Assembly: GCF_018294505.1 (NCBI RefSeq)
Contig: NC_057809.1
Coordinates: 421,498,233-421,562,232 of the forward strand
Direction of reading: 5' to 3'
Length of the DNA: 64,000 bases
DNA from: Triticum aestivum
Lineage: Eukaryota > Streptophyta > Magnoliopsida > Poales > Poaceae
Part shown: in pieces, positions 12,071 to 21,036 of the stretch
Position numbering within the stretch: the first letter of the stretch is position 1
Layout: the number at the start of each line of letters is the position of its first letter
Position numbers and translations under genes: made by a program
The notes under the pieces: model-generated
The model's database searches: none
The model's input: only the letters and a program-made list of their open reading frames with translations
Told to the model about the DNA's origin: nothing

Positions 12071-12719
12071 GTTAGCTCATAAACGATCCATTTTACCTAA
12101 GTTAGCTCTAAAATGACCCATTTTACCTTAGTTAGCTTATAAATGATCTAGTTTATCCAAGTTAGCTCTAAATTGACCCATTTACCTAGATTAGCTCCTA
12201 AATGATCCATTTTACCTACGTTAGCTTTAAAATGACCCATTTCACCTAGGTTAGCTCCAAAATGACCCATCTTACCTAGGTTAGCTCCAAAATGACCCAT
12301 CACACCTAGGTTAGCTCTAAAATGCTGCTTTTTTACTAGGTTAGCTCATAAACAATCCATTTCAACTAAGTTAGCTCATAAACAATCCATTTCACCTAAG
12401 TTAGCTAAAAAACGATCCATTTCACCTAAATTAGCTCTTAAATGATCCATTTCACCTAAGTTAGCTCATAAATGATCCATTTCAACTAAGTTAGCTCATA
12501 AATGATCCATTTCACCTAAGTTAGCTAAAAAATGATTCATTTCACCTTAGTTAGCTCAAAAACGATCCATTTCACCTTAGTTAGCTCATAAACGACCCAT
12601 TTCAACTAAGTTAGCTCATAAATGATCCATTTGACCTTAGTTAGCTCATAAACGACCCATTTCAACTTAGTTAGCTCATATATTATCCATTTCACCTAAG
12701 TTAGCTCATAAATGACATA
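12071..12719. repeat. 30-bp tandem repeat array
   Basis: About 21-22 tandem copies of a 30-bp unit of the form GTTAGCTCATAAACGATCCA plus TTTTACCTAA. Two unit types are interspersed, with cores CTCATAAACGATCCAT and CTCTAAAATGACCCAT. The register is exact across the array except for small shifts near the end. There are no spacers, so this is a minisatellite and not a CRISPR. It lies about 900 bp from the CACTA 3' terminus. Confidence 0.95.
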
Positions 12720-13089
12720 TACTTCTTGTTCTAGTGTTTTTTTTGTTCTAGTCTTCTTGTTGTTCTAGTATTCTTCTTCTAGTCACCTATTTCTAACTTT
12801 CTTATTTGCCATTTTGCAGATTTCATGATGGAGTGCTTGTTTTTTCTTTCATTCTCTTCAAGTATTCTTCTAGCTTGCTATGATGGAACTTGCTATCTTG
12901 ATGAAACTTTGCATTGTAATATGTATGGATGGAACAATGTGTATGTGCAACTTGATGGAACTTGCTTATGTATGAATGGATGAAACTTATGTGCTGGATA
13001 TGTGATATGTTTGCTGTTAAATAGCCCGGTGAAATATATCTATATATGTCATATATATTTGCTATGAAAATTGTTGGATTTAAAAAAAC

Positions 13090-13621
13090 AGAAAAAGAGC
13101 CAATATGCAGGCTCTTTGCCGTCAGCCACCGACGGCAATGGACTCTTTGCCGTCTGTGACAGACAGCAAAGAAGCCACGTGGCAGCCAACTGTGCTTCCT
13201 GGGAGCTCACCCATTTGGTCAGTTTGCCTACAGTGGCTGACGGCAAAGGCAGGACAAATTTTGCCGTCAGCGGCGGATGACAAAGGCCTACCATGTAGTG
13301 ACGTCTAGCTGACATCATTCGGCGGACGGCAAAGGTAGGACAAATTTTGCCGTCAGCGGCGGACGGCAAAGGCCTGCCGTTAGCCACCTAACGGACTAAC
13401 AGCGCAATTATTGCCGTCTGCTTTCTTTGCCATCTGCTGCTGATGGCAAAGGCCCCTTTGCCGTCAGCCGCCGAAAGCGGACGGCAAAGTAGCTCTTTGC
13501 CGGACCTTACTTTGCCGGAGCCTTTTGCCGTCCGTGGCAGATGGCAAAGACCTTTGCCGTCCGCCGTTCATGCCTTTGCCGTCTGCCGTGGCAGACGGCA
13601 AAGTAGTTGATTCCTGTAGTG
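13090..13621. repeat. CACTA subterminal repeats and 3' terminal inverted repeat
   Basis: More than a dozen copies of TTTGCCGTC or its complement occur in both orientations, many arranged as hairpins such as TTTGCCGTC...GACGGCAAA. Subterminal repeats of this kind are transposase-binding sites in CACTA elements (established for En/Spm). The last bases GTAGTG at 13616-13621 form the terminus. Confidence 0.85.
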
Positions 13622-14610
13622 TGTATTCCCTGCTTGTTTGTTTCAAGGATGATGCCTGAGCTTTTATTATTGCTTTTTCAGGACTGGATGGAGTGGGCGA
13701 AGAGGATCCAGTGTCTGGCTCCGCTGCCGGAAGAACATGTCATCCCACGCCTAGCGAAGATGCTGGTGCCAGCGCCGTGTAAGGCGTCGGAGAAGAAGGC
13801 CAAGAAGAAGGCCAATGGGGCCAAGGGTGGCCCCCGCCGCAAGGGCACTTCAGACATGACGTCCGAAGATGATGAGGCTCATTCCTCTCTCCCTGAGGAC
13901 AATGACGAGGAAGAGGAGGAGGAGGAGGAAAACAACCCTCCCCCAGAGGAGAAGAAGAAAAAGAGGGCGGCTTCGGCGCACCTGGAGGCGAAACGCCCAA
14001 GAAGGGGAAGGCCGTCCCGGCGGTCAACAGCGCGTGGGACGTTGACAGCAGCCGGAACAACGCCCCCGCACTAAGACGCAGGCTGCATCGTAAGTGACAT
14101 GGCTCGCTCATGCGCACATCCGGCCCTTTCTCTCCATTATCTTGACATAGTTAATCGTACTATTGCAGTCCGGCCCGCGACCTTATCCAGCGATCCTCAT
14201 CAGGAGGTTCGTTGGCTCCATCGGAGATAGCGAGCATGTCGCCACCACCTGCTTATTCCCCCGGGGCCAGGGACGACACCGAAGTGTTGTCCTAGAGGAC
14301 CGCTCCAAACTGGGGAGGAGCCCAGGACACCGTCCGAGAGGCGCCACAAGGCGAAACCTCCACTGCCGGACACATGGGGGAGCAGATCCCCATGGAGACT
14401 GGCGAAGAGGGCCGCATCCAGTTCGGCCCTCAGCCGAATATGTCCGGAGGCCCATATGGCTCCGGAGTCAAGCGAGCAGCCCCCTTTTAAGGAGGGGGGT
14501 GCGCCGCTTCCACCGGTGGCCCCTGTCCATCCAGGGGCACCGGACTCCCTGATGGAGGCGCTATGGGGTGCCTCCGTTGTGGACGAGCACCGTGTCCTTA
14601 TGGGTGCGGT
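13622..14610 (-). mobile_element. H (left fragment): Tat-type element split by insertions
   Basis: This fragment of the oldest layer runs from the CACTA junction (13621/13622) to the Athila insertion site. The last five bases (14606-14610, GCGGT) are the TSD copy matched at 48163-48167, so the fragment continues directly at 48168. It contains the middle exons of H's accessory gene on the plus strand. The strand call for H comes from its minus-strand protease fragment at 50609-51213. The part of H to the left lies beyond the CACTA transposon and is not visible. Confidence 0.75.
13681..14610 (+). pseudogene. H antisense gene, middle exons
   Basis: An intron acceptor (TTTTTCAG, ending 13680) opens an exon beginning DWMEWAKRIQCLAPL. 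It continues through a Lys/Glu-rich low-complexity segment to a donor (GTAAGTG) near 14091; the frame changes near 13990. The next exon starts after TATTGCAG near 14168 and runs into the Athila junction, where it encodes a MEALWGASVVDEHR-like segment. Reading resumes at 48168 with VEKVQSAKSGLNEA, so one exon is cut in two by a 33.5 kb insertion. E3 has a homologous exon after its own intron 1 (EWIAKAKLIRCSAP at 53178), which identifies this as the same accessory gene family. The first exon is beyond the CACTA insertion. Non-functional. Confidence 0.65.
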
Positions 14611-16189
14611 TGATACCTCTTGAGCAGTGCGTTGGATTTCCTTGAAGAGGAAAGGGTGATGCAGCAGAGTAGAGTAAGTATTTCCCTCAGTTTTTGAGAA
14701 CCAAGGTATCAATCCAGTAGGAGGCTACACACAAGTCCCTCGTGCCTACACAAAACAAATAGCTCCACGCAACCAACGCGATTAGGGGTTGTCAATCCCT
14801 TCACGGTCACTTACAAGAGTGAGATCTAATAGAGATGATAGATAATATTTTTGGTATTTTTGGTATAAAGATGCAAAGTAAAATAAAAGGGCATAGTAAA
14901 AAGCAAAGAAATAATAAAGTGATGAAGATTGATATGATGAGAATAGACCCGCGGGCCATAGATTTCACTAGTGGCTTCTCTCAAGAGCATAAGTATTCTA
15001 CGGTGGGTGAAAAAACTACTGTTGAGCAATTGAGAGAATTGAGCATAGTTATGAGAATATCTAGGTATGATCATGTATATAGGCATCACTTCCGAGACAA
15101 GTAGACCGACTCCTGCCTGCATCTACTACTATTACTCCACTCATCGACCGCTATCCAGCATGCATCTAGAGTATTAAGTTCATGAAAACAGAGTAACGCC
15201 TTAAGCAAGATGACATGATGTAGAGGGATAAATTCATGCAATATGATAAAACCCCCATCTTGTTATCCTCGATGGCAACAATACAATATGTGCCTTGCTG
15301 CCCCTACTGTCACTGGGAAAGGACACCGCAAGATTGAACCCAAAGCTAAGCACTTCTCCCATTGCAAGAAAAACCAACCTAGTAGGGCAAACCAAACTGA
15401 TAATTTGAAGAGACTTGCAAAGATAACCAATCATACATTAAATAATTTAGAGAAGATTCAAATATTGTTCATAGATAAACTTGATCATAAACCCACAATT
15501 CATCAGTCTCAACAAACACACTGCAAAAAGAAGATTACATCGAATAGATCTCCACGAGAGAGGGGGAGAACATTGTATTGAGATCCAAAAAGAGAGAAAA
15601 GCCATCTAGCTACTAATTGTGGAACCAAAGGTCTGAGGTAAACTACTCACACTTCATCGGAGGGGCTATGGTGATGATGTAGAAGCCCTCCGTGGTGGAT
15701 TCCCTTCCGGCGGAGCTCCGGAACAGGCCCCAAGATGGGATCTTATGGATACAGAAGGTTGCGGCAGTGGAATTAGGTTTTTGGATCCGTATCTGATCGT
15801 TTGGGGGTACGTAGGTATATATAGGAGGAAGGAGTACGTAGGTGGAGCAAAGGGGGGCCCACGAGGCAGGGGCGCACCCTAGGGGGGGGGCGCCCTCCAC
15901 CCTCGTGGCCGCCTCCCTTCTTTATTGACGTGGGGTCCAAGTCTCCTGGATCATATTCGGTGAGGAAATCACGTTCCCGAAGGTTTCATTCCGTTTGGAC
16001 TCCGTTTGATATTCCGTTTCTTTGAAACTCCGAAATAGGCAAAAAACAGCAATTCTGGGCGGGGCCTCCGGTTAATAGGTTAGTCCCAAAGGTAATATAA
16101 AAGTGGAAAATAAAGCCCAATATGGTCCAAAACAGTAGATAATATGGCATGGAGCAATCAAAAATTATAGATACGTTGGAGACGTATCA
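14611..16189 (-). repeat. Athila element 3' LTR
   Basis: The LTR is 1579 bp and pairs with 46579-48162. On the minus strand it starts TGATACGTCTCC and contains TATATATA (15816-15823). The plus-strand left edge reads TGATACCTC. Confidence 0.94.
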
Positions 16190-18160
16190 GGCATTCCCAA
16201 GCTTAATTCCTGCTCGTCCTCGAGTAGGTAAATGATAAAAAAGAATTTTTGATGCGGAGTGCTACTTGGCATAATTTCAATGTAATTCTTCTTAATTTTG
16301 GTATGAATATTTAGATCCGAAAGATTCAAGACAAAAGTTCATATTGACATGAAAACAATAATACTTCAAGCATACTAACTAAGCAATTATGTCCTCTCAA
16401 AATAACATGGACAAAGAAAGTTCATCCCTACAAAATCATATAGTTTAATCATGCTCCATTTTCGTCACACGAGAATGCTCTCATCATGAACAACCCCAAT
16501 GACAAGCCAAGCAATTGTTTCATACTTTAGTAATCTCAAACTTATAAACCCTCATGCAATACATGAGCGCGAGCCATGGACATAACACTATGGGTGGAAT
16601 AGAATATGATGATGGGGGTTATGTGGAGAAGACAAAAAGGAGAAGGCCTCACATCAACGAGGCTAATCAATGGGCTATGGAGATGCCCATCGATTGATGT
16701 TAATGCAAGGAGTAGGGATTGCCATGCAACAGATGCACTAGAGCTATAAATGTATGAAAGCTCAACAAAAGAAACTAAGTGGGTGTGCATCCAACTTGCT
16801 TGATCACGAAGACCTAGGGCACTTGAGGAGGCCCATTGTTGGAATATACAAGCCAAGTTCTATAATGAAAAATTCCCACTAGTATATGAAAGTGATAAAA
16901 CAAGAGACATGAAGATTATGGTGCTACTTTGAAGCACAAGTGTGGAAAAGGATAGTAGCATTGTCCCTTCTCTCTTTTTCTCTCATTTTTTTATATGGCC
17001 TTTCTCTTTTTTATGGCCTTTCCTTTTTTTAATTCCTCACTTGGGACAATGCTCTAGAAAATGATGATCATCACACCTCTATTTATTTACAACTCAATGA
17101 TTACAATTCGATACTAGAACAAAGTATGACTCTATATAAATGCCTCCGACGGTGTACCGGGATATGCAATGAATCAAGAGTGACATGTATTAAAGAATTA
17201 TGAACGGTGGCTTTGCCACAAATACTATGTCAACTACATGATCATGCTAAGCAATATGACAATGATGAATGTGTCATGATGAACGGTATGGTGGAAAGTT
17301 GCATGGCAATATATCTCGGAATGGCTATGGAAATGCCATAATAGGTAGGTATGGTGGCTGTTTTGAGGAAGATATAAGGAGGTTTATGTGTGAAAGAGCG
17401 TATCATATCACGGGGTTTGGATGCACCGGCGAAGTTTGCACCAACTCTCAATGTGAGAAAGGGCAATGCATGGTACCGAAGAGGCTAGCAATGATGGAAG
17501 GGTGACAGTGCGTATAATTCATGGACTCAACATTAGTCATAAAGAACTCACATACTTATTGCAAAAATCTACAAGCCATCAAAAACCAAAGCACTACGCG
17601 CATGCTCCTAGGGGGATAGATTTGTAGGAAAAGACCATCGCTCGTCCCCGACCGCCACTCATAAGGAGGACAATCAAAGAACACCTCGTGTTTCAAATTT
17701 GTTACATAACATTTACCATACGTGCATGCTATGGGACTTGCAAACTTCAACACAAGCATTTCTCAAATTCACAACTACTCAACTAGCACGACTTTGATAT
17801 TATTACCTCCATATCTCAAAACAATTATCAAGCATCAAACTTTTCTTAGTATCCAACACACTCATATGAAAGTTTTTACTATTTTTGTATACCTAGCATA
17901 TTAAGATTATTTAAGCAAATTACCATGCTATTTAAGACTCTCAAAATAATCTAAGTGAAGCATGAGAGATCAATAGTTTCTATAAAACAAATCCACCACC
18001 GTGCTCTAAAAGATATAAGTGAAGCACTAGAGCAAAATTATATACCTCAAAAGATATAAGTGAAGCACATAGAGTATTCTAACAAATTCCAAATCAAGTA
18101 TGGCTCTCTCAAAAGGTGTGTACAGCAAGGATGACTGTGGTAAACTAAAAAGAAAAGACT
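16190..18160. other. Athila element 3' non-coding region
   Basis: About 2 kb of AT-rich sequence lies between the 3' LTR and the E2 insertion. It starts with the polypurine tract at 16190-16205. Short frames are present but none has a recognisable domain or codon structure. It joins 43453 onward when E2 is removed and is the usual long 3' spacer of this element type. Confidence 0.75.
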
Positions 18161-18165
18161 CAAAT

Positions 18166-19302
18166 TATCGGTGGGAAACGACACCTATGGGATCACAAGA
18201 ATCCCTACTACGGTTGCGGGGCGCGGGGGTCGTGAGAAGAGCGGATCAAACATGTAGCACACGGTTTGTTTATCCAGGTTCAGGCCGCAAGGATGCGTAA
18301 AACCCTACTCCTGCTTTTGTGGATAGTATATCTGTGTTCTTGAGCTAGCTATGGGGCGTGAGGAGCTTCAAAAAGCCGAATCCCCCTCCTGGTCGCCTCG
18401 GGCCTCCTTTTATAGGAAAGGGGCTGCCACAGTGGAAAGGGTACAGTAATGCGAGTTTATCCCTCGCATTACATGACAAGGCGCATTTAATGTGCCCTAC
18501 TTAGGTGTCCTTGCTTTATCGGGGACGGGGGAGAGCCCCGTCCCGTCCGTCGCCGCTCCCTCTGGTGTTGACACGCGCCCTGGCCAGCGGTGCTTGTGGT
18601 GCCATGTAGGCAGGCACGCAGCTGAGGCGGCGCAGTGGTGGGTCTCCACGAAGATCTACACGCCGCCACGCAGGTGCCTGCCCAACTGGTTGGGTCGGCA
18701 GCTGCATGCGAACAGCGGTGGGGGCGCAACTGGTGTGGGCCTGATGGTGGCCCCACAGGTGTCCTTGGCAAGGGCCTTGCCGGGGCCCCGGCAAGGGTCA
18801 TGCCGTGGCGCTCGCTGTCATCCCCAGCAAGGCTCTTGCCGTGGCGCTCGCTGTCATCCCCGGCAAGGCTCTTGCCGGGGGCCTTGTGGTCCTCCTTGGC
18901 TGGAATCCCGCCAAGGGCCATCACCTTCTTAAGTGGGTATCTGGTCTTGAATGTCTTCACAAAGATCTGCATGCCACCACGGGGATGTCTCCGAATCCTT
19001 GCCCCATGGGGGCAGTGGACTCAAGGGTGACCTCGCTCCATAGGTGTGGGGCGAGCTGCCACGGCAAGGATCTTGCCGGGCTAACTAAAGCTGCCCCCCG
19101 GCAAGGATCTTGCCAAGGGGTCTGCTTTTTTCCCCCTACTCTTTGTGGTCTTGGTCTTGGCATCATTCTGCTCCTCTTCGGCTTCGACTTACCTTGGTTT
19201 CACCTCCCTTGCCATGCTCGGTGTGGCGGCGCCCGTGGCTCAGACTGCCCGTGCACAGTCATAGGGGTACAAAAAGTGTACCCCTCTTTTTGTACACCGA
19301 CA
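18166..19302 (-). repeat. E2 3' LTR
   Basis: The LTR is 1137 bp. The left terminus reads TATCGGTGGG where the other copy has TGTCGGTGGG. It has an intact TATA box (TATAAAAG on minus, near 18406-18413) and three copies of a 36-bp palindrome-bearing unit at 18790-18880, against two in the 5' LTR. It also lacks about 14 bp present in the other copy after GCCACAGTGG (near 18433). Confidence 0.93.
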
Positions 19303-19911
19303 GGAGCCCCCGGGCCTGGGCCACACATAAGCGCAACGCGTTGTTGGGCTAGGCCCAAAAACGGTGTGCGGGCAGGCGGGGCGGTTTTTACCGCGGTAAG
19401 TTTCTTTGCGCGCTGTGTTTCCCACACGTCCCGCACGTGGTGCGTCGTGGGGAGGCGTGCGTGACGTGGGCGGCATGCGTGGGGCTGAGCTCTGCACGCA
19501 TGCGTCACATCATAGTAAAAGGGGGCGGTCCGCGCCTTCCCCATAAACGGAGGGAGGCATGGAGGCGCGGCCCATTTACTGGACGGGGCCGAGGCGCGGT
19601 CTTCATGGCGCCTATTCTCCATGACCACGGGGTGGGGAGAGGTCGCCTCACCCGTCTCCTCGGTCCTGCACGCTTGCCACGCGGCGCCCATGCGCTTGGG
19701 GTGGCAGTCGGTGGAGGCGGGAAACTGGGCCGTCGCGGGCTGGGGCAGCAGGTCGGTCCCAGTTCCCTGCGCCTTCCACGTCTTGATTGGCGGAGCGGGG
19801 CGGCTGAGCCCCCACCCCGTTCCTTTATAAAGAGCGGGAGGGTAGGCTGGCGTCCTGCATTCCTCCATCTCATTTCTTCTTCAGCTTCTGCTCCCCTCCC
19901 TCCCATTTGCC
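19303..19911 (+). promoter_or_regulatory. Antisense promoter region of the E2 B3-like gene
   Basis: This region lies between the 3' LTR and the start at 19912. It holds TGACGTGG (19462-19469), CCCGCACGTGG and GCATGCGTCACATC, all shared in the same order with the corresponding region of E1. A TATA box (TATAAA, 19826-19831) lies 81 bases before the ATG, followed by a pyrimidine-rich leader. Promoter function is inferred from the sequence and from conservation between E1 and E2. Confidence 0.6.
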
Positions 19912-20562
19912 ATGGAGAGAGGGAACCCTGGTCCTTCAACGGTGGCGACGCGGGTCGCTGCTAGACAACGCGTTCCTCCTTCTCCTGCACCCGTGGTGGC
20001 AGAGCCAGCCGCAAGGGGAAGGGGGAGGGGGCAAGGCCGTGGTCGAGGCCGAGGCGCTCGGGGAAGAGGAGGACGGGGCGGCGCGCCGGCCTCGCCTCCG
20101 CCAGCAGCTCCTCCCCCCATGGAGGGCCACGTTGGGGATGACCCTTGTGAGTTCTTCGTCAGGCTGCGCCGGCCGCCTCGCCGTCGCCTTTGTCTCCCAA
20201 CCCCGTTTGCGCGGGAGATGGAGTTGGAACCGCCGGAATCACTGCGGCTGCACATGAGGTGCTGTGGGATCAGCGGTACGCGGGTTCGCGTTGATTTCCC
20301 TGCCCCTCATGTGATGTATCTTCATCGAGGATGGAAGACGTTCGCTCACATCCACCGCCTGACGGAGGGGCTCACCCTCCATTTCAAGCTGATGGAGGGC
20401 GGCCTCCTCTCCGTCAAGGTCTTCGGGCTCTTCGGGACCCGGGCAAGGTGCTGCGTGGAGAGCTCTTCTGATAGCGAAGACTCCTCCTCGGGCAGAAGTG
20501 GCGAGGAGGACAGCGGCAGCGACGACGAGGGTAGCGGGCGGCAGGATGACGGGTCCGACTAG
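19912..20562 (+). CDS. E2 antisense gene: B3-like DNA-binding domain protein
   Basis: An intact 216-residue frame starts in a strong context (GCCATGG) 81 bases after a TATA box. Residues about 10-65 are Gly/Arg/Ala/Pro-rich (RGRGRGQGRGRGRGARGRGG). Residues about 75-175 resemble a plant B3 domain: a basic start, then MRCCGISGTRVRVDFPAP, then GWKTFAHIHRLTEG, then LTLHFKLMEGGLLSVKVFG, matching the usual 'W..F...H.L..G..L.F' B3 core. The tail is acidic (SSSDSEDSSSG, EEDSGSDDEG). B3 proteins are plant transcription factors that bind DNA in the nucleus. The gene is antisense to E2, between the end of pol and the 3' LTR, so it appears to be host-derived cargo. The domain call rests on pattern only. 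Confidence 0.65.
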   Translation: MERGNPGPSTVATRVAARQRVPPSPAPVVAEPAARGRGRGQGRGRGRGARGRGGRGGAPASPPPAAPPPMEGHVGDDPCEFFVRLRRPPRRRLCLPTPFAREMELEPPESLRLHMRCCGISGTRVRVDFPAPHVMYLHRGWKTFAHIHRLTEGLTLHFKLMEGGLLSVKVFGLFGTRARCCVESSSDSEDSSSGRSGEEDSGSDDEGSGRQDDGSD

Positions 20563-21031
20563 GTGTCAGGCACCACCTCGTGCGGCACCGGCGACCCCAT
20601 TATCCCTGTTGCCGGCTCCCGGAACTTCTCGGGGTCGTCTCCTTGGGCGGCTGGCGTTGGGAGGCTGCGGAAGTGGAAGAGGGCGGGCGGCAATGCCGTC
20701 AACTCGGAGTACGCGGGCATGACACCTTCGACGCGTGCTGACGTCCTGCCGCCTCGTCTTCGAGCCCTGCTTCCGGCGCCGCCATCACCATCCAGCCTTC
20801 GGACGGCCACTAAGATGTTCTCTTGGTGTCTTCTGCCACTCGTAGCTCGCCTAGGCACCCCTTTTGCCCTTTTCGCCTCCTTGACCTGCCTCCTGAGGAG
20901 AGGGACAAGAAAGGGATTACGGGCACCTTATCTCTTTTTAGTTTGTAAGCCTTCGGGCCTTAGCTGAATTTAAAACTTGTAATCCCATCATTCATGTTTT
21001 TCATTCCTTATGGACTGTACCTGAATGGAAT
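20563..21031. other. E2 spacer after the B3-like gene
   Basis: This is a GC-rich stretch followed by an AT-richer one, with no convincing coding signal. It probably contains the 3' untranslated part of the B3-like gene transcript; a run resembling the end of such a transcript (CTTGTAATCCCATCATTCAT) is near 20975. It is interrupted by the Tekay element at 21037 and resumes at 35157. Confidence 0.5.
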
Positions 21032-21036
21032 GTTTT

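Larger units (their letters stand above)
8505..13621 (+). mobile_element. 3' part of a CACTA (En/Spm) DNA transposon
   Basis: The right terminus is TTCCTGTAGTG ending at 13621, the complement of CACTACAGGAA, a CACTA terminal inverted repeat. About 530 bp next to it (13090-13621) are packed with direct and inverted copies of TTTGCCGTC, as subterminal binding repeats usually are. Inward lie a 30-bp tandem array (12071-12719), an AT-rich stretch typical of the 3' side of grass CACTA elements, and GC-rich exon-like blocks (9000-9480, 10460-10540, 11040-11165, 11587-11760). No transposase domain was recognised. The 5' end is not visible; it may lie left of the window. The element sits in an intron of the H accessory gene, just upstream of the acceptor at 13680. 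Confidence 0.8.

Noticed and set aside
12071..12719. CRISPR-like array
   Set aside because: Repeats are contiguous 30-mers with no unique spacers, in a plant transposon. It is a minisatellite.
19912..20562. B3-like ORF as an ordinary host gene
   Set aside because: It lies wholly within E2, between the polypurine tract/3' LTR and the pol spacer, and its upstream region is shared with E1. It is element cargo, even if of host origin.
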